The translations under genes and the position numbers were made by a program. Of a stretch of 64,000 nucleotides of DNA, positions 35,273 to 43,297 are shown piece by piece. How positions within the stretch are numbered: the stretch's first letter is position 1; every line of letters starts with the position of its first letter. This DNA is from Pseudomonas migulae NBRC 103157 (GTDB taxonomy: Bacteria > Pseudomonadota > Gammaproteobacteria > Pseudomonadales > Pseudomonadaceae). The notes below the pieces were generated by a model. It ran no database searches, had not been told where the DNA came from, and saw nothing but the letters and a program-made list of their open reading frames with translations. The DNA lies in NCBI RefSeq assembly GCF_002091715.1, contig NZ_BDAG01000015.1:1-64000 (forward strand), in the 5' to 3' direction.

Positions 35273-35307
35273 TGAGCGTTTAAAAGATTCTGGACTTGCA
35301 CTGACCC

Positions 35308-35398
35308 CTGTGGGAGCGGGCTGGCTCGCGATAGCGGTCTGTCAGGCGATGTTGATGTTGCTGATCCACCGCTTTCGCGAGCCAGCCCGCTCCCACAG
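35308..35398. repeat. REP pair, GGGCTGGCTCGCGATAGCG variant
   Basis: CCTGTGGGAGCGGGCTGGCT (continuing CGCGATAGCGG) and its inverse flank ~35 bases between the permease gene and arfB. Confidence 0.92.
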
Positions 35399-35465
35399 TT
35401 GATCTTAGGCGTGCCGGGAATCTCATTCGCGGTATCCTGACCACCCTGAACCCGGACGTTTTTCC

Positions 35466-35879
35466 ATGCTGGTGATTTCCAACAACGTGCATCTGCCAGA
35501 TGCCGAGATCGAGTTGACGGCCATTCGCGCCCAGGGCGCCGGTGGGCAGAACGTCAACAAGGTCTCCAGCGCCGTGCACCTGCGCTTCGACATTCCGGCC
35601 TCGTCCTTGCCCGAGTTCTACAAGGAGCGGCTGCTGGCGCTGCGCGACAGTCGCATCACCAGCGACGGCGTGTTGATCATCAAGGCCCAGCAATACCGCA
35701 CGCAGGAAGCCAATCGCGCCGATGCGCTGGAGCGGTTGACCGAGTTGATCCTCAGCGCCACCAAGGTCGAAAAGAAACGTCGCCCGACCAAACCGACCCT
35801 CGGCTCGAAAAAGCGTCGGCTCGAATCCAAGACCAAGCGTGGCAGCATCAAGGCCGGACGCGGCAAAGTGGATTTCTAG
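35466..35879 (+). CDS. arfB: Alternative ribosome-rescue factor B (peptidyl-tRNA hydrolase ArfB/YaeJ)
   Basis: A 137-aa release-factor-like protein with the catalytic GGQ at residues 26-28 ([20 protein letters not shown]). The basic C-terminal tail ([20 protein letters not shown]) enters the mRNA tunnel of stalled ribosomes. Homologues hydrolyse peptidyl-tRNA on non-stop complexes independently of tmRNA. The stop overlaps by 4 bases the end of the convergent MFS gene. Confidence 0.95.
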   Translation: MLVISNNVHLPDAEIELTAIRAQGAGGQNVNKVSSAVHLRFDIPASSLPEFYKERLLALRDSRITSDGVLIIKAQQYRTQEANRADALERLTELILSATKVEKKRRPTKPTLGSKKRRLESKTKRGSIKAGRGKVDF

Positions 35880-37090
35880 CGAGCGTTTCGTTCTTCACGA
35901 TACTTTTCATTGAGGTGCTTGGGCGCCTGTCGGTACAAGTAAACACTCAATGCCAAACCGCTCAGAGCGGCGAGGGCGGCAAACAGGAAGATCGAAGCAA
36001 AACCAAAGCCCGCCGCAATCGCACCGGCCAGTGGTCCGGTAATCCCCAGCGACAAATCGATGAACAGCGAATAAGCGCCGACCGCCGCACCACGGCTGGA
36101 GGCGGGCACCAGGTTGACCGCTTCCACGCCCAACGCCGGGAACACCAGCGAAAATCCAAAGCCACTCAGTGCCGCACCCGCCAGTGCCCAATGGGCATCG
36201 GGCGCCAGCCACAACAGCAACAGCCCCAGGGTTTCCACCGACAGGCAGGCAATCGCCACGCGGAAACCGCCGAGACGGTTGATCAGGTTGCCGAACAGCA
36301 GTCGCGCACCGATGAAGCTGGCGCCGAACAGGCTCAGACACAGCACGGCGTTGTCCCAGTGTTGCGTGGCGTAATACAGCGTGATGAAGGTCGCGATGGT
36401 GCCGAAACCGATGGAGCCCAACGCCAGACCGCAACCATGCGGCAGTACCCGGCCGAGCACATGCATGAACGGCAAACGTTCACCGACCACAATAGGCGCA
36501 GCGGTCTTCGGCCAGGCCAGCGCCAGGCCCAGCACGGCCAGCAACACGATGCTGACTCCCATGCTCCACAAACCTAACTGGCTCACCAAAAACACACCCA
36601 GCGGTGCGCCGACGGCCAGGGCGCCATAGCTGGCGATGCCGTTCCAGGAGATGACTTTCGCCGTGTTCGCCGCACCGACCCGGCCGATGCCCCAGCCAAT
36701 CGAACCGGAACCCACCAGGCTTTCCGCGCTGCCAAGCACCAGACGACCGATCAGCAGGCTGATCAGACTCAACATCGGCAGGCTCTGGGTCCAGGCTGAA
36801 ACCAGCATGAACACACCGCTCAAACCGCACCCGGCAAGGCCATACATCACCGCCAGTTTGCTGCCCTTGTTATCGATGATTTTCCCGGCGTATGGACGGC
36901 TGAGCAAAGTGGCCAGGTATTGCACGCTGATCACCAGCCCCGCGATCACCGCGCCGAAGCCGAGTTCGCTGTGGACGTAGCCCGGCAACACGGCCAGGGG
37001 AATGCCGATATTGAGGTAGCCGATAAAGGTAAAGAGGACGATGGAAACGACTTGCAGCGTGACCGCCAGGGGGCGCTGGTTTTCAGACAT
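35876..37090 (-). CDS. MFS transporter (YhhS/YfcJ-like, UPF0226)
   Basis: A 404-aa protein with about 12 transmembrane helices. The typical family segments are [40 protein letters not shown] and the 7-8 region [20 protein letters not shown]. The C-terminal half has [20 protein letters not shown]. The UPF0226 group includes drug and sugar efflux members; the substrate here is unknown. No regulator gene is adjacent. Confidence 0.88.
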   Translation of the reverse strand: MSENQRPLAVTLQVVSIVLFTFIGYLNIGIPLAVLPGYVHSELGFGAVIAGLVISVQYLATLLSRPYAGKIIDNKGSKLAVMYGLAGCGLSGVFMLVSAWTQSLPMLSLISLLIGRLVLGSAESLVGSGSIGWGIGRVGAANTAKVISWNGIASYGALAVGAPLGVFLVSQLGLWSMGVSIVLLAVLGLALAWPKTAAPIVVGERLPFMHVLGRVLPHGCGLALGSIGFGTIATFITLYYATQHWDNAVLCLSLFGASFIGARLLFGNLINRLGGFRVAIACLSVETLGLLLLWLAPDAHWALAGAALSGFGFSLVFPALGVEAVNLVPASSRGAAVGAYSLFIDLSLGITGPLAGAIAAGFGFASIFLFAALAALSGLALSVYLYRQAPKHLNEKYREERNAR

Positions 37091-37193
37091 GGGTAAAGGT
37101 CCACGGGAAAGCAGGATAGATAGGCTGCTTATGATAGCGGCGCGAGAGGCCGCGGGCGTGGAAAAGTAAAACTATTTGCCGGATGGGGGTGTT

Positions 37194-37376
37194 TCAGGGC
37201 TTGGTGGGAGCGACCAGTTGCGTGGTGACCAGGGCGGCCAACGCATTTTCTTCGCTGCCGAATCGGGCAAGCAGCACGGCTTGTTTCTCGGGGGACAGGC
37301 GATTCCAGATCTCGATCATTTTCTCGGCGGTGCCGATCAGAACGCTGGCCTGGGTCTCACTGAAGTCATCGGTCAT
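37194..37376 (-). CDS. Small helical protein, 60 aa, unknown
   Basis: The ATG at 37376 gives MTDDFSETQASVLIGTAEKM, mostly amphipathic helix (IEIWNRLSPEKQAVLLARFG), ending LVTTQLVAPTKP. TTGAG upstream is a moderate ribosome-binding site; a TTG 9 bases earlier is in frame. It has coding-like third-position GC and lies downstream of another small gene on the same strand. I do not recognise the family. Confidence 0.65.
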   Translation of the reverse strand: MTDDFSETQASVLIGTAEKMIEIWNRLSPEKQAVLLARFGSEENALAALVTTQLVAPTKP

Positions 37377-37401
37377 AGTGTGCAACTCAAGGGTTCAGGC
37401 G

Positions 37402-37433
37402 GTGTGGAAAGCGCATGTTAGCGCTTTCCACAC
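37402..37433. other. Perfect 13-bp hairpin between two small genes
   Basis: GTGTGGAAAGCGC and GCGCTTTCCACAC flank a 6-base loop. No U-tract follows on the minus strand. It may stabilise or separate transcripts of the small genes at 37454-37585 and 37194-37376. Confidence 0.6.
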
Positions 37434-37453
37434 GGTCTGGCATTGCAGGTGTT

Positions 37454-37585
37454 TCAGTCTTCGCTGTCGGCCTGGCGGCGTTCAGTGGCTTCTTTCGGCT
37501 CGGGCTGTTGGGCACCGGCTTGCTGCGGGGTTGTCTGCTCAGTTTCGTGCAGGCTTGGGAAGGGGAGATTAGGGATCTCGTGCAT
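37454..37585 (-). CDS. 43-aa acidic small protein, unknown
   Basis: The ATG at 37585 has GAGGAG upstream at good spacing. The product begins MHEIPNLPFPSLHETEQTTP and ends ATERRQADSED. It is rich in Gln, Glu and Pro and probably disordered. No known family. A 13-bp hairpin and a second small gene follow on the same strand. Confidence 0.6.
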   Translation of the reverse strand: MHEIPNLPFPSLHETEQTTPQQAGAQQPEPKEATERRQADSED

Positions 37586-37750
37586 GTTTCGCGCTCCTCG
37601 CAAAGTCTGTTGATAGATCTGGTAGATCCGCGCTTTTAAAAAGCCTGGGCAGGATACAGCAGCAGAAATGACAAATAGACTTTTATATCCATTTGTTGCG
37701 ACGGATGGGATTGTCTAGACAGGTCTGGAAGAGGGGGACCGCTAAACAAA

Positions 37751-37840
37751 TGTGGGAGCGGTCTTGCTCGCGATAGCGGAGTGTCAGACGAGAACTCTTT
37801 CGCCTGACACTCCGCTATCGCGAGCAAGACCGCTCCCACA
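37751..37840. repeat. REP pair, GGTCTTGCTCGCGATAGCG variant
   Basis: TGTGGGAGCGGTCTTGCTCG (continuing CGATAGCGGAGTGTCA) and a complete inverse copy flank ~20 bases, just before the end of phhC. The arms extend through AGTGTCAG, so the pair can form one very long stem. Confidence 0.92.
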
Positions 37841-37863
37841 GGGTGGACTTGCAGCGCTTTGGG

Positions 37864-39057
37864 TTATTTGCAGACTTCAGCGATTGCATTGGCCAGCAGA
37901 TCCAGGCGTGTCGCATCAATCCCCGCCACGTTCGCCCGACCGGTGCCGACCATGTAGACGCTGTGATGATCACGCAGCTGTTTAACCTGATCCGGCGTCA
38001 GGCCGGTGTAGGAAAACATCCCGCGTTGCACACCAATATGCGCAAAACGCTCACGCAAGCCATGCGGTTCCAGCGCTTCAACCAGACCGCTGCGCAGTTG
38101 CGCGATACGCAAGCGCATGGCCTCCACTTCGTCGGCCCAGAGGCTTTTCAGTTCCGGATCGCCGAGAATCGTCGCTACCACGGCCGCGCCATGATCCGGC
38201 GGCGTCGACCACAGGTTGCGGGCGATGTTGGCCAGTTGACTGCGAACATCCACCAGCTTCTCAGCCGTCTTCGCACAGACAATCAGCGCCCCCGTGCGGT
38301 CCCGGTACAGACCGAAGTTCTTCGAGCAGGAACTGGTGATCAGCATTTCCGGCAACGCATCAGCGAACAATCGGGTCGACCACGCATCCTGTTCCAGTCC
38401 ATCGCCGAAGCCTTGATAGGCGAAGTCGATCAGTGGCACCAGATCACGATCGCGCACTACGTCCAGCACGCGACGCCAGTCGTCATGGGACAGGTCGAAC
38501 CCGGTCGGGTTGTGGCAGCAGGCGTGCAACAAAACCACATCGCCCTTTGGCGCCTCATTGAGCACCGCCAGCATCGCTTCAACATCGAGGCGGTTATCGC
38601 TGCCGACATAAGGGTAATGATTAACCTTGACCCCGGCCGTGGCGAAAATGGTTTCGTGAATCGGCCAGGTCGGGTTGCTCAGCCACACGCCGCGCCCCGG
38701 CAGGCACTGGGCGATGAAGTCCGCGCTCAAGCGCAACGCACCGGTACCGCCCGGCGTCTGGGTGACGCCGGCCCGTTGTTCGGCGATCAGCGCAGAATCG
38801 GCGCCGAGCACCAATTCATTGATGACTTTGCCGAACGCCGGTTCGCCGTGACCGCCGATGTAGGTCTTGGTGTTCTGGCGATCCACCAGGCGCTGCTCGG
38901 CGAGCTTCACGGCCTGGGGAATCGGCGTCAGGCCGAAGGCATCCTTGTAGACGCCCACGCCAAGGTCGAATTTGCGCGGGTTCGGGTCCTGCGCATAAGC
39001 CTCCATCAGGCCGAGAATCGGGTCGCCGGGTACTCGACCTATGGCGTCGAAATGCAT
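37864..39057 (-). CDS. phhC: Aromatic amino acid aminotransferase PhhC
   Basis: A 397-aa class I PLP aminotransferase (aspartate/tyrosine group). Motifs are NPRKFDLGVGVYKDAFGLTP, the substrate loop GGTGALRLSADFI, and the PLP lysine region SCSKNFGLYRDRTGAL. The Arg/Asn pocket is present in HACCHNPTGFDLSHDDW. It converts tyrosine (and phenylalanine) to the keto acid after PhhA. Its ATG shares one base with the phhB stop, so it is translationally coupled. It is the third gene of the phhABC operon. Confidence 0.93.
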   Translation of the reverse strand: MHFDAIGRVPGDPILGLMEAYAQDPNPRKFDLGVGVYKDAFGLTPIPQAVKLAEQRLVDRQNTKTYIGGHGEPAFGKVINELVLGADSALIAEQRAGVTQTPGGTGALRLSADFIAQCLPGRGVWLSNPTWPIHETIFATAGVKVNHYPYVGSDNRLDVEAMLAVLNEAPKGDVVLLHACCHNPTGFDLSHDDWRRVLDVVRDRDLVPLIDFAYQGFGDGLEQDAWSTRLFADALPEMLITSSCSKNFGLYRDRTGALIVCAKTAEKLVDVRSQLANIARNLWSTPPDHGAAVVATILGDPELKSLWADEVEAMRLRIAQLRSGLVEALEPHGLRERFAHIGVQRGMFSYTGLTPDQVKQLRDHHSVYMVGTGRANVAGIDATRLDLLANAIAEVCK

Positions 39058-39413
39058 TATTTGCGGCCCTCGGCGTCCTTGGCCACTTCGTCAGTGCGTG
39101 CGGCCATGATGAAATCGTTGCGGTGCAGGCCCTTGATGGAGTGGCTCCACCAGGTCACGGTGACTTTGCCCCATTCGGTCAGCAGGCCCGGGTGGTGACC
39201 TTCGGCCTCGGAGATTTCCCCGACCGCGTTGGTGAACGCCAGCGCGTGCTTGAAGTTCTTGAACAGGAAAACCTTTTCCAGCTGCATGATGCCGTCGCGA
39301 ACTTCGATGTTCCAGTCAGGGATCTGCTTGATCAGGATCGGCAGTTCTTCGTCGCTGACCTGAGGGGCGTCGGCGCGGCAGGCTTCGCAATGGGCTTGGT
39401 TCAATGTGGACAT
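39057..39413 (-). CDS. phhB: Pterin-4a-carbinolamine dehydratase PhhB
   Basis: A 118-aa protein that recycles the tetrahydrobiopterin/monapterin cofactor of PhhA. The family motif is [20 protein letters not shown] followed by [13 protein letters not shown], with the catalytic His-His pair in EGHHP. The N-terminal extension [20 protein letters not shown] is typical of Pseudomonas PhhB. It lies 104 bases after phhA and overlaps phhC by one base. Confidence 0.95.
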   Translation of the reverse strand: MSTLNQAHCEACRADAPQVSDEELPILIKQIPDWNIEVRDGIMQLEKVFLFKNFKHALAFTNAVGEISEAEGHHPGLLTEWGKVTVTWWSHSIKGLHRNDFIMAARTDEVAKDAEGRK

Positions 39414-39517
39414 GATGTGTTCCTGAAATCGAATTATTGGAAATCGGCCGTCAGTGTCACCACGCTAAACCAAAGCGTCGGTTCCTGACAGGCTCACTTG
39501 ATTCTAAAAGCTGCGGA

Positions 39518-40303
39518 TCACGCGGCTTTCGGCGGAAACTTCGGTGCGTGCAAGCCCAACTGCATGCCTTGCTTGACCATGCCCATGATGTCTTCATGGG
39601 CCAGGTCGAACAGGCGCTTGAGGTTCGGCAGGACAAAGTACAGCGGTTGCAGAATGTCGATGCGATACGGCGTACGCATGCATTCCAGCGGATCGAACGT
39701 TTGATGTTCAGGTTCGTCCGACAGGCAGTAAACGGTTTCTTTCGGCGAGGAGAGAATGCCGCCGCCGTAAATGCGCTGGCCTTCGGGTGTATCCACCAGG
39801 CCGAACTCGATGGTCATCCAGTACAGACGCGCCAGGTACACGCGTTCTTCCTTGGAAGCCTTCAGGCCAAGTTTGCCGTAGGTGTGGGTGAATTCAGCGA
39901 ACCAGGGGTTGGTCAGCAGCGGGCAGTGGCCAAAGATCTCATGGAAAATGTCCGGCTCTTGCAGGTAATCCAGCTCTTCGCGGGTACGAATAAACGTCGC
40001 CACCGGGAACTGCTTGTTCGCCAGCAATTCGAAAAAGGTCTGGAAGGGAATCAGTGCGGGAACCCGGGCAACTTGCCAGCCGGTGGTTTCACCGAGGACT
40101 TTGTTGATTTCACCGAGTTGAGGAATGCGGTCGTGGGGCAGACCGAGTTTTTCGATACCGTCCAGGTATTCCTGGCACGCACGCCCTTCGATCACTTTCA
40201 GTTGGCGCGTGATCAGCGTGTTCCACACCGCGTGTTCTTCGGCGGGGTAGTCGATAAAACCTTGCGCATCGGGCTCGCGAGCCACGTATTGCGTCTGCTT
40301 CAT
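39518..40303 (-). CDS. phhA: Phenylalanine 4-monooxygenase PhhA
   Basis: A 261-aa iron- and pterin-dependent hydroxylase that converts L-Phe to L-Tyr. The metal ligands are His121 and His126 in PDIFHEIFGHCPLLTNPW and Glu166 in YWMTIEFGLV. The pterin pocket motif GWQVARVPALIPFQTFFELL is intact. The length matches bacterial PAH. The ribosome-binding site is AGGAGAGC before the ATG. It heads the phhABC operon, and a PhhR-like operator lies ~125 bases upstream. Confidence 0.97.
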   Translation of the reverse strand: MKQTQYVAREPDAQGFIDYPAEEHAVWNTLITRQLKVIEGRACQEYLDGIEKLGLPHDRIPQLGEINKVLGETTGWQVARVPALIPFQTFFELLANKQFPVATFIRTREELDYLQEPDIFHEIFGHCPLLTNPWFAEFTHTYGKLGLKASKEERVYLARLYWMTIEFGLVDTPEGQRIYGGGILSSPKETVYCLSDEPEHQTFDPLECMRTPYRIDILQPLYFVLPNLKRLFDLAHEDIMGMVKQGMQLGLHAPKFPPKAA

Positions 40304-40424
40304 GCTGCTCTCCTGCTAGGGGATTTCGTTCTTGTTATGTCCTGCTATGGACTCAGAAATACCTCAGGAATTGCGATGTTGCAGCACGTGAAAGCCGTGG
40401 TGCGTAGGAAAATTCGTTGGTTTT

Positions 40425-40442
40425 CGTAAAGTTTTCGTTACG
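40425..40442. promoter_or_regulatory. Candidate PhhR (TyrR-type) operator
   Basis: CGTAAA-GTTTTC-GTTACG matches the TyrR/PhhR consensus TGTAAA-N6-TTTACA at 9 of 12 defined bases with correct spacing. It lies ~125 bp before phhA and ~245 bp before phhR. Confidence 0.55.
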
Positions 40443-40544
40443 CAAAGGCTGCTGTGGCGCTGCGCTTGAGATTTCCGGGTTTGAAAAGGCTCACAGGTGT
40501 CACATAATCTTGACGACTATCTGAGCGCACCAACAGAAAAATAC

Positions 40545-40638
40545 CCTGTGGGAGCGGGCTTGCTCGCGAAAGCGGTGGGTCAGTCACCATCAATATTGCC
40601 TGACTCACCGCTTTCGCGAGCAAGCCCGCTCCCACAGG
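40545..40638. repeat. REP pair
   Basis: CCTGTGGGAGCGGGCTTGCT (continuing CGCGAAAGCGG) and its inverse flank ~35 bases in the phhA-phhR divergent region, which is unusual because most REPs here are 3' of genes. Confidence 0.92.
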
Positions 40639-40686
40639 TTGATGCCGGGCATAAACCTCATTCACCGCTTTTTTTCGGGCCTTTTT

Positions 40687-42246
40687 ATGCGTATCAAAGT
40701 CCACTGCCAGAACCGCATCGGCATCCTGCGCGACATTCTCAACTTGCTGGTCGAGTACGGGATCAACGTCGCCCGTGGTGAAGTGGGTGGGGAGCATGGC
40801 AACGCGATCTACCTGCATTGCCCGAATCTGATCAATATTCAGTTCCAGGCACTGCGTCCTAAATTCGAGTCGATTGCCGGTGTCTTTGGCGTCAAGCGGG
40901 TAGGGCTGATGCCCAGCGAGCGTCGGCACATGGAGCTCAATGCCTTGCTCGGCGCCCTGGAGTTTCCGGTGTTGTCGATCGACATGGGTGGTTCGATCGT
41001 CGCAGCCAACCGTGCGGCGGCGCAGTTGCTCGGGGTGCGAGTCGATGAGGTGCCGGGGATTCCGTTGTCGCGTTACGCCGAGGACTTCGATTTGCCGGAG
41101 TTGGTGCGTGCCAACAAGTCGCGGATCAACGGGCTGCGGGTCAAGGTCAAGGGCGACGTGTTTCTGGCCGACATCGCGCCGCTGCAATCGGAGCATGACG
41201 ACAGTGAGGCCATGGCCGGCGCGGTGCTGACGCTGCACCGTGCCGATCGGGTTGGGGAGCGCATCTATAACGTGCGCAAACAGGAACTGCGCGGGTTCGA
41301 CAGCATCTTCCAGAGTTCGAAAGTGATGGCTGCCGTGGTGCGTGAAGCCCGGCGCATGGCGCCGCTGGATGCGCCGCTATTGATAGAAGGTGAAACCGGC
41401 ACCGGTAAAGAGTTGTTGGCGCGAGCCTGTCACCTGGCCAGTCCGCGCGGACAATCGCCGTTGATGGCGCTCAACTGCGCCGGTCTGCCGGAGTCGATGG
41501 CCGAGACCGAATTGTTCGGCTACGGCCCCGGCGCATTCGAGGGGGCACGGGCCGAGGGCAAGCTCGGGCTGCTGGAGCTGACGGCGGGGGGGACGCTGTT
41601 CCTAGATGGCGTCGGGGAAATGAGCCCGCGCTTGCAGGTGAAATTGCTGCGCTTCCTGCAGGACGGTTGCTTCCGTCGAGTCGGCAGTGATGAAGAGGTT
41701 TATCTGGATGTGCGAGTGATCTGCGCAACGCAGGTTGATCTGTCGGAACTGTGCGCCCGGGGTGAGTTCCGCCAGGATTTGTATCACCGCTTGAACGTGC
41801 TTTCGCTGCATATCCCGCCGCTGCGTGAATGCCTGGATGGTTTGACGCCACTGGTGGAGCACTTCCTCGATCAGGCAAGCCGACAGATTGGTTGCCCGCT
41901 GCCGAAACTGGCGCCGGCGGCCATGGAGCGGCTCAGTCATTATCATTGGCCGGGCAATGTCAGGCAGCTGGAAAACGTGCTGTTCCAAGCGGTTTCGTTG
42001 TGCGAGGGCGGGACGGTCAAGGCGGAACACATTCGCCTGCCAGACTACGGCGTGCGTCAGCCGCTTGGCGATTTCTCCCTCGAAGGCGGGCTGGATGCGA
42101 TAGTCGGGCGCTTTGAAAAAGCGGTGCTGGAGCGTTTGTATTCGGAGCATCCGAGCAGTCGGCAACTGGGCAAGCGGTTGGGGGTTTCGCATACCACCAT
42201 TGCCAACAAGTTGCGTGAGTATGAGGTGGGGAAAGACAACACCTGA
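40687..42246 (+). CDS. phhR: TyrR-family regulator PhhR
   Basis: A 519-aa regulator of aromatic amino acid catabolism. It has an N-terminal ACT domain (about 1-75, MRIKVHCQNRIGILRDILNL), a PAS domain (~80-190), an AAA+ domain (Walker A GETGTGKE at 235-242), and a C-terminal HTH (SSRQLGKRLGVSHTTIANKL). The sigma-54 contact loop normally reading GAFTGA is GAFEGA (282-287). The Walker B region reads LFLDGVGEM instead of LFLDEIG-. These changes fit a TyrR-like protein acting at sigma-70 promoters. It is divergent from its target phhABC. Confidence 0.95.
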   Translation: MRIKVHCQNRIGILRDILNLLVEYGINVARGEVGGEHGNAIYLHCPNLINIQFQALRPKFESIAGVFGVKRVGLMPSERRHMELNALLGALEFPVLSIDMGGSIVAANRAAAQLLGVRVDEVPGIPLSRYAEDFDLPELVRANKSRINGLRVKVKGDVFLADIAPLQSEHDDSEAMAGAVLTLHRADRVGERIYNVRKQELRGFDSIFQSSKVMAAVVREARRMAPLDAPLLIEGETGTGKELLARACHLASPRGQSPLMALNCAGLPESMAETELFGYGPGAFEGARAEGKLGLLELTAGGTLFLDGVGEMSPRLQVKLLRFLQDGCFRRVGSDEEVYLDVRVICATQVDLSELCARGEFRQDLYHRLNVLSLHIPPLRECLDGLTPLVEHFLDQASRQIGCPLPKLAPAAMERLSHYHWPGNVRQLENVLFQAVSLCEGGTVKAEHIRLPDYGVRQPLGDFSLEGGLDAIVGRFEKAVLERLYSEHPSSRQLGKRLGVSHTTIANKLREYEVGKDNT

Positions 42247-42248
42247 CC

Positions 42249-42298
42249 CTGTGGCGAGCGGGCTTTTGTGGCGAGGGGGCTTGCCCCCTCGCCACAGG
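42249..42298. repeat. Degenerate REP-like repeat after phhR
   Basis: CTGTGGCGAGCGGGCTTTTG followed by TGTGGCGAGGGGGCTTGCCC and its inverse (GGGGGCTTGCCCCCTCGCCA) forms a hairpin. It may also act as terminator for phhR. It differs from the other REP types. Confidence 0.75.
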
Positions 42299-42438
42299 TG
42301 ATGGATTGACCTCCAGGGCTGGCTGTTGCCGCGAAGCGGCATAACACCGCCGGTTTTTCGTCTTTCGACACAATCCTCTCAATCCCCTCTGACCCCTCAA
42401 GTCCTTTGTTTGCCGGGCCCCGCGCCGCCAGAAAAAAG

Positions 42439-42455
42439 TTGGTCTGCAAATTGCT
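42439..42455 (+). promoter_or_regulatory. Sigma-54 (RpoN) promoter of the flgF operon
   Basis: TTGGTCTG-CAAA-TTGCT matches the -24/-12 consensus TTGGCACG-N4-TTGCW, with GG at 42441 and GC at 42453 (10 bases between). Transcription would start near 42466, about 46 bases before flgF. In Pseudomonas, flgFGHIJKL is a RpoN/FleQ-FleR class operon. Confidence 0.75.
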
Positions 42456-42511
42456 TATGGCTCAGCAGTACAGCGGTGGGCGGCAAACGTCCGGCATGCA
42501 GAGGAAAGAGT

Positions 42512-43252
42512 GTGGACAAGTACCTTTATGTGGCAATGACCGGCGCCAGCCAGAATGCACTGGCGCAGAAGGCTCATGCGAACAACCTGGCGAACATCTC
42601 CACCAACGGTTTCCAGAAAGACCTGGAGCAGGCGCGTTCGATGCCGGTGTTCGGTGACAGCTTTCCGGCGCGTGCTTTTGCCATGTCCGAACGTCCGGCC
42701 ACCGACTTCTCTTCGGGCTCTCTGGTGGAAACCGGTCGCGACCTCGACGTCGCGGTGCAGGGCAATGGCTGGATCGCCGTGCAGAACCCGGACGGTGGCG
42801 AAAGCTACGTGCGCACCGGCAGCCTGAACATTGACGCCCTGGGCGTATTGCGCGCCGGCAACGGTATGCCGGTGTTGGGCAATGGCGGGCCGATCTCCGT
42901 GCCGCCCGAGCAGCAGATCGAAGTCGGCGAAGACGGCACCGTCAGCATCCGTGCGATGGGCGAAGGTCCCCGCGTGATGGCGGAAGTCGACCGCATCAAG
43001 CTGGTCAATCCGGATTTCAAGAACATGACCAAAGGCCTGGACGGTTCGATCCACACCAAGGACGGCAAGCCGGCGCAAGCCGATGCCAACGTCAAACTGG
43101 TGTCCGGGTTCCTTGAGTCGAGCAACGTCAATGCCGTGGAAGAGATGACTTCTGTACTGGCCCTGGCCAAGCAGTTCGAATTGCACATCAAGATGATGAA
43201 CACCGCCAAAGACGACGACCAGGCCATGGCTCGGGTCTTGCAGATCAGCTAA
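42512..43252 (+). CDS. flgF: Flagellar basal-body rod protein FlgF
   Basis: A 246-aa proximal/distal rod protein. The GTG start at 42512 is chosen because GAGGAAAGAG lies just upstream and the sequence begins VDKYLYVAMTGASQNALAQK, as in FlgF. The rod signature NNLANISTNGFQKDLEQARS and C-terminal SNVNAVEEMTSVLALAKQFE are intact. It is the first gene of flgFGHIJKL; a RpoN promoter precedes it. No flgBCDE is present upstream in the window. Confidence 0.96.
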   Translation: MDKYLYVAMTGASQNALAQKAHANNLANISTNGFQKDLEQARSMPVFGDSFPARAFAMSERPATDFSSGSLVETGRDLDVAVQGNGWIAVQNPDGGESYVRTGSLNIDALGVLRAGNGMPVLGNGGPISVPPEQQIEVGEDGTVSIRAMGEGPRVMAEVDRIKLVNPDFKNMTKGLDGSIHTKDGKPAQADANVKLVSGFLESSNVNAVEEMTSVLALAKQFELHIKMMNTAKDDDQAMARVLQIS

Positions 43253-43297
43253 TTATCAGAACGTCGCGCCGTAAAACAGGCGCACGAGGAGAATCGA

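Larger units (their letters stand above)
40304..40686. other. Divergent phhA-phhR intergenic region
   Basis: 383 bases between the two divergent starts hold the candidate PhhR site (40425-40442), a REP pair (40545-40638) and the leaders of both genes. I find no -24/-12 GG-N10-GC pair upstream of phhA, so phhA appears not to use sigma-54, or uses one too degenerate to see. Confidence 0.6.

Noticed and set aside
33826-35301. 491-codon frame antisense to the amino acid permease
   Set aside because: The permease has all family motifs, and the antisense product is a His/Asp/Gln-rich artefact of codon bias.
40304-40450. Sigma-54 promoter for phhA
   Set aside because: I looked for GG-N10-GC upstream of phhA on the minus strand and found none with acceptable flanks.
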